Program-made: the position numbers and the translations under genes
DNA from: Malurus cyaneus samueli
Taxonomy: Eukaryota > Chordata > Aves > Passeriformes > Maluridae
Assembly (NCBI GenBank): GCA_009741485.1
Contig: CM019218.1
Coordinates: 53,305,612-53,369,611, forward strand
DNA: 64,000 bases
Direction: 5' to 3'
Shown: positions 13,101 to 26,300 of the stretch, piece by piece
How positions within the stretch are numbered: the first letter of the stretch is position 1
Layout of the letters: the number at the start of each line of letters is the position of its first letter
The notes under the pieces: model-generated
The model's input: the letters and a program-made list of their open reading frames with translations, nothing else
Databases searched by the model: none
What the model was told of the DNA's origin: nothing

Positions 13101-14294
13101 ATAAGCTGAAAGAAGATCCTGCTCCCCACCGTGTGTCCTGTGTGTGCTGCCTGCACACACCTCCACACCAGACCCAGAGTTACACAGACACACTCTTGGC
13201 AAAAAAAAAACAATTATTGACATTGAGAAAGTATATAAAAGTCCCTTCTTCCCCCTAAAAAGATGAAAATGCTTAAAAATATCAGTGTCATCCACATGAA
13301 ATCCACGTGTTTGGTTTGCTTTACAGTAGAGTTGAACTCAGAAACTCTCTACATCTTTAACATCCTAAGGAATCGAGGAAGGGTTGTTCTTCCTGGACAT
13401 GAACCAACTCCGAATTCTGAAATAGAAAAAAAATAAAACAAAGAAAAAGCAAAAGCCCAGATAATTAAAGCATTCAAGACATCTTTTCATTACAGCAAAT
13501 CCCAACTTTTAATCTTTTCTCTGAGCCTGGCTGCAGTTTCTTGGCTGCCCATAGCTTTTCACCCAGGACTTCCTCAGGGTTCCAGTGAAAACAGCCCAAC
13601 AGAGCAGGAAGTGAAATCTATTCCTCATTCAGAGGGAAGAAAGGGGCTTTGGCACTATTTTCTCTAGATTTGATCAGAAGGACCATGCTGGGGAAGGAAG
13701 AAAGTAATTCCCTCTGGATAATCTCAGATACCATCCAAGAGACCTTTGGTGTTTGCAAAGTGCTTAAAGCTTTTCCTTTCAGTGGGAATCATGAGTGAAA
13801 AATGCCTGACGGGTTCAGTCCTCATATCATACTGAATATGAACCCATAACGATGCCCTGGAAATTCTGCCCATGGTTTCTCTTCCCTGGATTCTTTGTTG
13901 GAATTTTCTGTTGATGAAACGTGGCTCTCAATTCTGACCTGAGGCTGACAGGTGTATTAAGGGCTCAGGAATGAGGGCACTGACAGGGAGAATCCCAGGA
14001 AGATCCTCACCTGGGAGGGTTTGGAGAAATGCACTGAGAGGCACAGCCAAGCCCAGCAGCTTTGTCTGTCCTGGGACATTGGTGCTGAGCATCTCCAAAA
14101 TGCCCTGGGCCCAGGGCAGCACAGTCCCTGACTTCCCAAAGAAACAGATTGGGCTGGAAGGATTTGGGATGAAAATCTCCCAAACATGCTTTGGAGGTGA
14201 TCAAAAGTAGCAACAATCTCAAAGAATTCCCGTGCCCCAAATCCACCATGAGGGCCATGTTCTCACCTGCAGCCTAAACGTCCATGGAGAGGCT
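10160..14294 (-). other. PKP1: probable PKP1 3' UTR and downstream sequence
   Basis: From the PKP1 stop codon leftward there is no further exon with supported coding. The stretch is AT-richer than its surroundings, with short A/T runs. Minus-strand AATAAA signals occur at 10476-10481 and 10182-10187. A 3' UTR of about 4 kb would be long but possible. Its real end cannot be fixed without transcript data. An acceptor-like sequence near 13430 (pyrimidine run then CAG) leads into no recognised coding frame. Confidence 0.4.
10182..10187 (-). terminator. candidate polyadenylation signal for PKP1
   Basis: AATAAA on the minus strand, in a context that reads like a transcript end. A second AATAAA lies at 10476-10481. 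Choosing between them needs RNA 3' ends. Confidence 0.35.
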
Positions 14295-14366
14295 CTAAAA
14301 TCTGGAGGAGAGGGTCCTGAAGGTTGTTCCAGCTAAAGATCCCATCATGTTCTTATCAAACCCTTG
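14295..14366 (-). CDS. PKP1: PKP1 terminal coding exon
   Basis: 72 bp including the TAG stop at 14295-14297. It encodes QGFDKNMMGSLAG then TFRTLSSRF, matching the conserved PKP1 C-terminus (QGFDRNMLG...SRF in human). The acceptor is CTGCTTTTCCAG. Too short to stand out as an open frame; found by matching the expected C-terminus and phase. Confidence 0.92.
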   Translation of the reverse strand, partial: QGFDKNMMGSLAGTTFRTLSSRF

Positions 14367-17300
14367 CTGGAAAAGCAGAAACATATGAAGTGCAGTGAGT
14401 GCCTATCAGTTTCCATACTGAGAGCATTTACTGAGAGCCTTCTGCCCCACAAGGTATGCTTCATTCTCAGCCAGCCTTCCCTGCCAGCCCTCTGCGTGCC
14501 TTTGTCACTCTTACTGATGAACTTCATAGAGCCATGGAATGGTTTGGGTTAACCGGACCTTAAAGCTCAACTCATTCCACCCCCTGCCATGGGCAGGGAC
14601 ACCTTTCACTATCCCAGACTGCTTTTCCTTGCATTGCTTTCCACCAGCTTAAAGCTGAACTCCTCCAGGTTTTTGAAGGAAGCCTTTATTTAATCATTCA
14701 CTGAGTATTATTTTAGTTCCTCATCCTGGACAAAGTCAATGCATGATGCCTGTGCCCCTGCAGCCTCCTGCAGGAGCTGGGGCTGGAGCTGGGAGCTGGG
14801 GCTGGGAGTTGGGGCTGGGAGTTGGGGCTGGAGTTGGGAGTTGGGGCTGGAGTTGGGAGTTGAGAGCTGGGGCTGGAGTTGGGGCTGTTAGTTGGAATTG
14901 GGAGCTGGGGCTGGAGTTGGGAGCTGGGGCTGGAGTTGGGAGCTGGGGCTGGCTCAGTGCCCGCCTGGCTCTGCACTTTCCCAGCTTCTGCTGCAGGGAG
15001 TAAAACATATCGCAACTACTCCTCCTCCTGGTTTGCAAGTTTACCCTGCCTGCAGGGTGGATGTAAGCACAGAGCAGGGCTATGAACACAGAAGAAAATG
15101 GGGGGAAAGAGAGGAGGGACCTCGGCAGGGATCTGTCGGGCCCCAATGGACTGCAATGAAGGGAATCCCCTAAAGGAGGGCAGAACGGCCAGTGAGTCGC
15201 AGCCCAGAGCGAGGGGGCTGTGCTGGGGAGGATCCCCCTGCACCAACACCATCGCCAAGGAGGAAGGTGCTGCCACTGCCACCTCACCACCCGCTTTGTC
15301 CCCAGAATGAGTGCCAGCAGTGAGCCCTGCCTTCTGCTCAGACCCCAGGTGAGTGCCCTGGGCTCCTCCTGAGCCCTGCCCCTCGCTGCTGATCAGGGCC
15401 TTTGCCAGCTCCCCACTACAGCCAGTGAACAACCCAGGGCTGTTCCTGACTCCCGGACCCACGAGGGCTGTCCTTACCTGCTTGAGCACACTCTGGAGCT
15501 CCCTGTTGGACCAAAGGTCTGTCAGGAGGAGCCGAGCAGCCTCAGCTGCTTTCGGACAGGAGCTGGGAAGATGAAAGCAGCAAGGATTATGGCAGGCCCA
15601 GAGCAGCACCCCACAGACACTGCTGACTGCCTGGGACAAAGCCAGCTCCAGCTGGAGCCAGGCTAGCCACCAGCAGGACTGGCAGTAACACCCTCCCTGC
15701 TCCCTCAGCAAGGTTGTGTGACAGCTGTGACCAGAGCAGGGCAAATGAAAGAGAGGGGAGGAAAATGGGCATAAAACTGGGCTGAGTCTGAAACTTGAGA
15801 GAAGGGCAGTGGTGCCAGCCCTTCACTGTGGTGTCCAGGGGCAGTGTGGGTGGATCTCCGGGGAGAGGGCAGGGGAGCGGGCTCGGAGCTGCCTGCAGAG
15901 GATGAGGGATGGGAGCATTTGCAATAACAACGTCTGCGAGCAATTCAGAGCCCTGACTCAGCACGAGGGAACAGATACCTGCTCACGTAACTGCTCGAAA
16001 CCGTGAGTCATCACAGGACCTCTGGGAATTTTGGAACATTTCATACCCAGATATCCCCTCCCTGCTGGCTCCTGTCACTGCTCCCGAACTCCTGGGCCTT
16101 GTCCTGGCTGTGGGAGCTGTGGGAGCTGTGGGAGCTTGGGGCTCAGGGCAGCAGACCCAGCTTGTCCTGATGCCTTAGGATTTTTAGCTTCTATATTTTC
16201 ATATATCTGTATTCTTGTACTTCTCCAGTGTACAGTACTAAAGCTACTTTTCTTCCATCTTTAGACAAAACAGTTCCTCTCTGGGCCTGAAATCCAAGGA
16301 CACTTCGCCACCTCAGAGCCCCAAAATATGGAAACAACAGAAAACTGGGGGGAGCAAGCTTGGGGGCATTGATATCACCACTTGAAGGTGTCATTGGAGA
16401 ATTGGGGCCCGATGTGCTCTTGAGACAGAACTTATAAAAGGTGAAGATCTCGTGCCTCGGGGTCCATTTTGGGTGTAGCCTCAGGAGGAGGCTTTGCCTG
16501 CCCTCATTGTACCCGTAGACCTGGATTAAATTTGTCTGCTTTTATTCTCTTAACTTTGTCTGGCCTCTGTTTCAGGTGAGCCTTGTTTTAGGCATCAGTC
16601 CCACCCAGAGTGATGGAGAGGAACGGGACCAGGCTCAGGACCCTCCCTGTCTGACACAGCTCCACAGAAATGTGTCCTCAAAAACAGTCCTCAAAACATT
16701 CCCTAAACAGTACCCAAAAGTCTGCCAGAAATGGGACCAACTGGTTGTGAGGAACCCCAACTCCACACTTGGAGTGTAGGAAGACAGGGATGAAACCACA
16801 TCCAGTAAATTTTGGGGCATTTCTCTGCAAAGGAATTCCCAGAATAAGGATTTCTTCAGGATGTGAAGAGATCATAAAATTCATATCAATGTCCAATCTT
16901 TGGAAGAAAGGGGAAATTGGAGAAGTGTGGGTGACAAGAACCCTCTTCCACAGGGAACAATCAAGGGAAGAACTGAGTTTCTTGAAAGTATAGTTTTGGT
17001 AAAATGCTGTGGTAGAACTGAACTGCAAAATAAAACTCTGCAATAGAAAAGGTGTGAAAAGTGAAGGAACAAAGAGAAACAAAAAATATATCCATGGTAA
17101 AGGCATGAACTGTAAATGTGATGCTCTAAAGTACAGGGAGAGAGTTTGGGAAAAGCTTTGAGTGTAGCCAGTAGAATCAATGAGAAAAATGATAATTTAA
17201 TTGGTAAAATGGAAAATGAGCGGAGAAATGTTTTTCAGACAGTTGGAGAAAAAAAATAAAAGGAAAGCAAACACCTCAATAATCAGTCCAGTAGACTGAT

Positions 17301-20300
17301 TTTCAGAAATATCACCAAAAATTGAAGGAAATATTCAATTTCCTTGAGCACACTCTGGAGTGTACTTGGATTAAAAATAATGAAGAGTAAAGAAACCCCA
17401 TATGACCGTGAACCCTGTGTCAGAGATGAGAGCATCTGCAGGAGACACAGACAATTCTTTAATTGGGATGCTTCAGGAAGGAGAAGAAACCACATCCATC
17501 AGATAAACTGCTGAACCCTTTCTGCCTTTCAGTCAGAATCCAGCTACAGGAAACGTGAGAAGACAGAAACATGGGAAAGGCAAGATCCATAACTCACTGC
17601 TCTGGAACCCTGAGTCTCTTTCTGAACCATGACTCTAAAGTGGTTTGAGCAGGTTGAGCTCCTGATTTGCAGCGGGGAATGCAGTGAGAGCCCAGCTCGG
17701 AAACACAGGGCAGGATCTGTGGGAGGGAGCACCCAGACACCAACCCCAGCCTGGGGGTCAGAGAATGTCCACAGGGAATTGAGGAAGATTAACAGAGAAA
17801 ATGGCAAAATCCTGACAGGGTACAGGGTGTCCCTGTGTCCTCCCTGGCGACTGGGTCACCCCTGAGCCCCCTCTGTCCCCGCTCTCTCTGCTGCCTGCCG
17901 TGCTGGGAAGGAGGAGCTTGGTGATTCCAACTCACCACATTCAGAACAACTGTGGGGATCTGGGGGCTTCAGCCAGCCCCCAGCAGAGGTGGGGTATTTG
18001 CTTATTGCCATTGAAGAGGGGGGAGACTCTTTCTGATATAGGACTGGACAAATCCCACCCTAATTTTTTTTTGTTTATCTTCACAGGCTACACATGAAAA
18101 TGTCACCTTGTGACCTAGCAAGAATCCAAAGCCTCTCCAATATCTGTTCTGCTGGAACAGCCTGAATTAATGTGATTTGAACATGTAAGATTAGTCTGGG
18201 TGGAAATTGTTCACCTTTTTTCCCCTAAGAGTTGAACACCATAAAATCTTTGGGGACAAAAAAGAATAATGGAGGAAAAGGAATAGCTCGAGTTTTGGAC
18301 ATTGTAAGAACTGGGGAGTTTCTCAGGAGGACTTTGTAATCCAGGGAGGACTGGGGACATCTTCAGAGTTTGGTAACTCCTCTCAGTTCAGTGAGTCACT
18401 GCCAACCAACTCATCCCCAGCAGCCAAGGCAATTAAAGTGCTCCCAGTCAGGGTTGAGCAAGGTTGTGCTGGAGCAGCAAATCACTGAGCACTGGTCTGA
18501 AGCAGCCACAGCGGGACTTCAGCACCAGTAAATTCCATTCAAAACAACCAGGGCTTAGGAAGAGGCTGGGTTTCGTGGTAATTGGGCTCATTGGAGAGTG
18601 GAAACAAATAAAAGGAGCAAACAGAGCAATGCTCCTTGGCCCAGGCCCAAACTAAACAAGGACGCCCCATGTAATGACTGACAGCGTCTCTACCATGGAA
18701 CAAGAGGTGGATTGGAAGAGCTTTATCAAAGGATGATGAAGGCATGCAAATGGTTTTCACAACAGAAAACAATGGGTTACTTGTCTAAGGCATTTTAAAA
18801 CAAAGGCAGATGGTAGGAGAGATGAAAGCCTTGGAAGGAGAGAACATAGTCAAAGATAATGGAAGTTTTACACCAGTCTAGCCAGAAATGAACACAGAGC
18901 TTGGCATGGCTTGACAGGCTTTTGCTTCAGGGAACACGGATAACAAACAGGACAGAATTCCTACCACCAAATCCCAAACCAAGTCCTAAAATAGAAAGTG
19001 GTAAAATATGATGAGATTGCTCAGCTGGTGTAAAATACAGGAGTAGACCAGGGAGGTACTTAAAATAATTCCTGTCTGTGTTCCCCCAGAGCTGCATCTT
19101 GAGGAGGATGATTCAACAAAAAGATGAACAGATTTGCACATTAAAAGTTAAGTACAATCCTTGCGAACCTGTAGTGTTGAACTCCAGACCTGACCTCTGT
19201 GACACAGTTTGAGGGAAGCCCGGGAGCCAGGAAGTCACTGACATCCCCTGTTCCGGGGGCTGGAATGTTCATAGATCAGAAAATCCCAGACTGGTTTGGG
19301 TTGGAAGGTACCATCCAGTGCCACTCACTGCCATACACAGGGACAACTTCCACTATCCCAGGGTGCTCCAAGCCCCATTCAGCCTGGCCTTGAACACTTC
19401 CAGGAATTCAGGAGCAGCTCCAGCTTCTCTGGGCATCCTGTGCCAGGGCCTCCCCACCCTCACAGGGAAGAATTTATTCCTAATATCCAGTATAAATCTC
19501 TCTTCTTTTTGTTTGAAATCGTTCTCCCTTGTCCTGTCACTATCTGCTTGTGTAAAAAGTCACTTTTTATAAGCTCTGTAAATACTATTTTTCACAGACT
19601 TTAAGATGTTGGTGCTTCAGCTCTTTTTAGAATTTCCTAAAATTTAACCAGAAAATTTCCAGAGGCCCCTTTGCAAATTGCACCTTGGATGGCTCCTGCC
19701 TGTTTCCAAAAAACCAGTGCTGAGGATTTCTACCCATCCACATGCCCAGTTCCTTTGCTAGGAAGGAACAATGCTCTGCTCTGGCTCTGAAAGGTGTTGG
19801 GAAGGCTCTGGGCTCAGTCTGGCTCTGTCCCTGCCCCTGACTCCTGCCCCACACTCACCCATTCCGGCATAGGCTCACTACATTATTTAACAAGTTGCTG
19901 GACAGGTAAGACTTTCCCAGGTGGGGGCTGGACATGATGAGGTTCCTCAGAGTGTAACAAGCCGATGTCATGATCTCCCCATAGCTGCTGGTGTTTCCAG
20001 ACTGGAATGACAGGAGACGGGACACATCTGGGAGCACCTGGTGAGCTAAAGAGGTGGAGGAATGTTCCAATCAACAACTCAACACAATCTGGCACAAGTG
20101 AATTACTCTATTTGTGTTAACACCAATCAGAATTATCCCTGCAGGGAAGCACTGGCAGCGTTGGACAGGGATGGCACAATCGTCATTAGTGGATTTTTCC
20201 AAGACAAAAGCAGGGCTGCAGGCCTTTGGAAGGGCAGTGCTGTTGGCCATGGGCACTCAAGGCCAACTCAGTTCCCAAAACACTGTCACCCTCATGGTCC

Positions 20301-23300
20301 TGCAGGTTTGTCACGGTCTGTAAAGCACAGCACCTGTCCCACAGCACTGGTGACTGACTTGGGGCCAAAGGAAATTACACTACCCAGTTCTGGAGCTTGG
20401 CCAAGTCTCCTTATGGGGCTTACAAAGGGAGCTGGGCAGGTCCCATAGGGCTGAAAGCTGCAATCCAGCTTGGGGGAAGAACTTACCCATGGTTTTGTGG
20501 AGCACAGGATGCCTGGACATGTTGCTCAGCAGAGAGGCCCCGGACCGAACAACCTCTGAGCTGTTGGACTGGAGCAGCCGAGCGATGCGGGGCAACCCCT
20601 TCTCCTTCAGCCCAATCAACTGGCTCATGGCACTGGACATCTGAGGGACAGCAGAGATGGCCATGACTTCCAGTGCCAGGGGCACAATGGTCAGGGCTGG
20701 AGGAATGTGACTGGACCATAAAACGACCCCTGTATAATCCATTCTCCTGCTGCCATAATCCCAACTACTGTGTCCATTTTACCTCTGTCCCACAGCTATG
20801 GAAGCCTGGAGAAAAGGAGGCTCAGAGGGAAACTCCCACAACTCCCTGACAGGAGGGTGCAGCCAGGGGGATTTTGGGCTGTGCTCTTTGGGAACAAGGG
20901 ACAGGACAAGGGGAAATGGTGTCAGGCTGCCCCAGGGGAGGTTTAGATTGGATATTGGGGAAAATTTCTTCACCAAAGCAATTGTCAAGCAGTGGCACAG
21001 CTGTCCAGGGCAGTGATGGAGTCACCATCCCTGGGAATGTTAAAAAAATGCATGGATGGGGCATCTGGGGACATGGGTTGGTGGTGAACATGGGGTACAG
21101 TTGGATCTGGTGATCTCAGAGGGCTTTTCCAATCTTAATGATTCCATGATTCTGTGATATTTGAGAAGTCAGCCTCTCATCTGCTGTGACGCAGCTGGTT
21201 CTGATGTTCTCTGGAGCCCCAGTGGAGCAGCTGATCACCCAGCTGACATTCCAGATACTGGAGAAGTTTTGCTTTTATGTCCATGTTGCCCTTGCCCTTC
21301 ACGATCCACTGGCAGCTCCCTGCCCTGGCCCTTCACATCTCCCTGCCATGCCACAGTGGGCTGGGAGGAGCAGGAACAGGCAAGGGACGCCTTTAAAAAG
21401 CAATCTGAGGACCAAGAATACTCATCTTAAATGTGATCTCATGCTTGTAAATGTAGAAAGTCTCAGGGTGCAGCCAGGGCAGATGAGTTCAAGCATATCC
21501 CCTGAGAAAACTGCCCTTATTGACAGGGCTTTAACTGAACTTCTCAGCTACTGCCCCACCAGAAAGGTGGCTGGAGACACATGTCCCTCAACAGTGGACA
21601 TGGGAATGGAGAGAAGGGGCTGGCAAACAACCCTCTGCCAGGGGCCTGTGACCCAGTTTCCTTCCCATGCTCTGGGGCTCGCATGTGCCCTGCTCCACAT
21701 TCACACCAGCAGGACTGCGGTATGTAAAGTGCAGCTGAAGGACATTCAAAGCCATCTTCTATGAGCTAAAGGATCACAGCAAGCTCTGTAAGCTCATCAC
21801 CAGATTCCCTTTCTATCAAGTGACAGCAAACCCCATGTCTTGGGGTGATTTTATGATAATATTGTATTCCCCTATCATCTGCTTTATGCCCAGAAATGGA
21901 TCCTGCAGCTGTAAGCTGGATCTGGGAGAAGGGCTGGGAGCCAGGGAGCCCCAGTGGCAGTAGTTTTTTTTTAGTTCAAGGACTCTCTTCTGGTAGCTGG
22001 GTTTGCAGCACGGAGAAGTTCACAAATTCTTGCTAGCTAGCTTGCTTCTTGTGAACTGCAATGAGAGGCTTTTCCCTGGACTGCAATGGCAACCCTGGGA
22101 CTGCTTGTGTGCTTTCTTCTGGAACTGTTCAGCTTAGCTTTGGTTCTGAGAACCAGGCCACCAGCAGAGAGGCTGTGGGGACACCACAGCCTGGCTCTGC
22201 ACCTTGGGAGAAGCCGAGCCAGTGAAAGAACTCTAAAAATCCACCAGCTTTCTTTGCAGTGAGGAGACCAAAGGTTCAATATATATATGTGTTTATAAGT
22301 TATTCATTTTTTGGGGGCATTCTGTTAAATAAAGTTTTCTTCACTTTCATCCAAAACATTCCTTTCATATCTTTGGGGGGAGAGGGAGAGTCAAACCTCT
22401 TTTCCTCTAGAGGCAGCAGGGCCCCTTTGCTTTGGAGGAAGCGCTAATTCCAGATCGTTTTCTCCTAAACTTGTCTCTAATCCAAGACACCCAACAAATC
22501 CAGCTCCAACTCTGAGCTGGAATGAGACCCTTGATGGGAGGGGCCACTTTGCACATCCAGACAAATTTCAGCCATTCCATTCCAGGAAGCTGAATTAAGT
22601 TGCTCCAGCTCTGTCAAAGCTGGGTTTGGTTGTTTGTCCCTTGTGCAATGTTGTTGATCGCTGAACTTTTCTTTTCCCTGGAGTGCAAAACTCCAGCCCC
22701 ATTTCTCTGACCAGCTCTACCCGTGTGTGACAGCCTCTCTCCACCTTCCGGTTCATGGCACTGCTTGGTTAAATTGCCAAAAATCAAGGATCCCAATTAT
22801 TTAGCATGGAAATCCGTGTGACAAAAGTAGATCAGAGCTGGCAGGGTAATGCCATCCCAGCAGGGAATGCTCCGGGTGAGTCACCCGTGTCTCTGGGTGG
22901 AACACTCCCCACACGTGACACGCCTCTCCTACCTATGGAATCATTATCTCTTTATCTCCCCATCCATCTTATTTGAATTGGGATTGATGGAGTTGGGCAC
23001 AAACAGACAAGTCAGGGGCTGTCCCAGTGGAGACAGCCTGCGAGGACCTGCCCAGGGCAGCCACATGGGCCCATGGAGCCGTGGCTGTGACGTGTCCCTC
23101 ACGGTGCCACAGTGTCACTCAGCCCCTGGCACTGCCACGCTGCTGTGCCCACAGGTCAGGACATCTGTCACAGCTATTACCCAGGCAGCTCTGAGGTGTG
23201 GACAAGCCGCAATCCACAGCACAACCCGCCCTGTCATTAGAGCCACCTCCCCTTGGAGCACACACATGGGTGGTGGCACAGCCCTTCTCCTATCTCTCAT

Positions 23301-26300
23301 CACATCTGGGTGCATATCTGGACTTACCCTCACTGCTGCCCTAGTGGAGGGCACCAACACCAGCAGCTGCTGGTAGTGTGATCTACAGACTGGGGAAGCT
23401 TCCAAACCCAGTGTATGGATCTGGGATAAATCCTTGGGACGCTGATTGTAGCTCCCCATGAGACCCTGGGTCTGGAATTAATAAACATCATATGGGATCA
23501 GGCACTGTGGAAAGACTGGCTGTGGTGCCCTGAGTGTTAAGGAGGACACTGTACTTTTTCATGGCTGTGAAGTGATGATGATTGGTGACCTTAGAGGTCT
23601 TCCCAACCTTACTGATTCTCTGATTCCATGGAAGAACTGACACATTTGGGTGCTCACATGTGGAAGAGGGGGAAGCTCTTACCAGCCCTCGGCTCGCAGT
23701 GAGGTTCTGCAGAGCTCCAGCACAAGCTTCCAGGGTGGCATCCTTCTTGCTCTGATCCATCAGGGACAGGTAGGTACGGATGGCATCTGAGTGGTAGAGC
23801 CAGCTGGGGCCTTTGGGCTTGAAATCCTCCTCAGGAAGGGGGACCCCGTACTCATCATTCTGCAAAGAACCAAGGAATGGGGAGCTCAGATCCTGCTCTT
23901 CCCTTGCAGCCCCTGCCTGGGACTGAATATCACATTCCCAATCATCCCTCTGTGGTACATCCTACCCATCCTACCTCCATCTTCCCACTCCTACTGTTGA
24001 AGCAGCCTGTGAGAGTCTTGTCCGTGTAAACACTCCGGGCCATGTGGTTGAGCTGGGTGTATTTGTTGGGAACTTCAGCATCCAGGCGGTAGGAGAGGTT
24101 GTGCAGGATGCAGATGCAGTTCTCCACAGACTGCATCACCCCCAGAAGAAAAATGCAAACATCACATTAGGTAGAAAACTACAGAGAAGCACCAGAAAGG
24201 ACATGGACTCGTGAAGGAAGAATACAGAGACGCTGCAGTGAGGATCTCCGGGAGGGAGCTGCTGACCCAGACAACCTTGGGAGGTCTCACTGCCACAGAC
24301 AAGGTGGCAAACAGGAAACGAGGGTGTGAGAGTGGTTGGATCAAACAATGAAATTGTGGGGAGGGGAGGGGAGCATACAGGGGCCAAGTATTTTACTGTT
24401 CCTCTGTGTTTGGTAAAGGAAAATAATAAATTCCAGCTCTACTTCAGGCCCAGAGCCCTGATGACTTGCAACCCTCCAAAAGATCCCACTGGGGTTTGGA
24501 CAAGAGAAGCCAGAGAGTCCAGCCCCCCTCCCCACCTAGTGTTTGTTGGAAAGGGATTTTGAGGCATTCCCAAGGTTGCCATTGTTATCTGTGGGGCTGG
24601 ACAACCCGGGGCAGCACTGGTACCTTGTCATCGGGGCGGTTGGAGGCCACACAGTTCTGGGCATAAGTCATGACCGAGTCAATCAGGCCGGGGTAGTTCC
24701 TCATGGTCTGGCGCCCCATGTCTGCAGAGCTCAGGTTCCTGAGAAGCCATTGAGGAGCATGGCAGGGGACAAGGAGGAGAGAGGGTCAGTTGGGTTCTGT
24801 TTTGGCTATGGCTGTCACTAAATTCAGGGATTTTTTGGCAGGTTCAGCAAGGATGATAGATTGCTCTTGTTTTGGAAGCCTTTGGGGGGACTGTACCAGT
24901 GCACAGCTCTCTTGCTGCTCTTTAGGACTGATTTCACCAGGAACATGTCCTGTAAGGAGCTCTGCACAGAAGGCACCCTCCTAGGGACAGTCACCAGCAG
25001 GAGGCTGCCTCAGAGACTCTGCATGTGCCACTACAGACTATCCCCTGGGAGGAGCTTCCACAGGGAAAACTGGCTAAAGCCCATGGGGATTGCTGAGATC
25101 ATAAGAAGGTACACAGGGTTGTAAACACAGACCGACCCAAGGACAGCAGCAATGCCTGTGTGGGAAATGGGGTGGAGATGCTGCAGAGCAGCAATGGTTC
25201 TGGCCAGAGGGATTGGCTCTGGTCATCTGTGAGGCTGAAATGGGTTCCTGGACACTGGTGACTGTCAAGACAGGGGAGTTTTTCCAGTAACAGGATATGG
25301 GTTTTGTTGTTTTGTTCTGGGTTTTTCTTCCCTGTTTTATTGCCTTGTAGCTTGCAAATGAAAAACAAAGAGAGGTTGGCAGTGGTTGTGAGATATTCAC
25401 TGCAGGCGTTCCAGAACTGGATCTGATGTTCACTGTGATTTGCAGCCTCCTCATTAACATGGATTCATCTGCAATCCAGAAATGCTTGAGCAGCAATGGC
25501 TCGGGCCCAGGGCAAACCCAGGGCTGTTCTCATCCCTGTGTTCTGATGTGGCAGGGCAGTGACTCAGAGCATTTCTGGCTCAGCCCTCGGAGCAGGGGCT
25601 CTGGATCCAACCCCCAGCTTCCCTCACTCTCCCTACTCCCCAGTCCTGCTCCCTCTGGAGCTCCCTTGCTGACCTGACCCTGTCACTGTTCTTTGGGGTG
25701 TTTGGCACTGCTGCTACAGCCTGAGATCAGTCTCAGGAGGCAGACCCTGCCTTGAGTTCATCTCCACAGAGTTTTTACAAGCTGTTGCCATTGTGTTTCC
25801 CTCATTTTAATGGGATATTTTATGGTGTTGGTGAGTTGGGATGGCCTTAAAGCAGAGCACCACACACCCTACCGTACCCCACACGTCCCAAGCTGCAGCT
25901 GCTCAGGGGAGCTGCCTTCCAGGACAGGGAAGGAGGGAGCAGCACTCCCTATCTCCCAGACACGGTTCCCAGCCGCAGAAGCCGATGGTATCAGGTCTCC
26001 AAAGGGCCTGCCATGCTCAGCCTCTCGTTTCATAAGCAGCTCCAGCTCCTGCGAGCTGCGTGTCTGGGAAGGGCGCGGCCAGCGCTGCCTCCCTCGGGGA
26101 GAGCTTCCCTTGATGAAAGTACCTCATTATACAGGGCAGGTTTTTTGCCCCACTTGTTCCCATTGAGACAAGCAGCTCGCATCCAAGTGGAGGAGGGAGG
26201 TAGAAGAAACAGCAAGTCAGGGCGAAGATCCTCTACAAAAGGGCTTTGGTTTCTCGTGAACAAAATAAACTACTCTGGGCTCAGTCTGCACCTCCTGTTT

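Noticed and set aside
13340..13435. Acceptor-like sequence followed by a short frame, considered as the PKP1 last exon
   Set aside because: The encoded peptide does not match; the true PKP1 C-terminus was found at 14295-14366.
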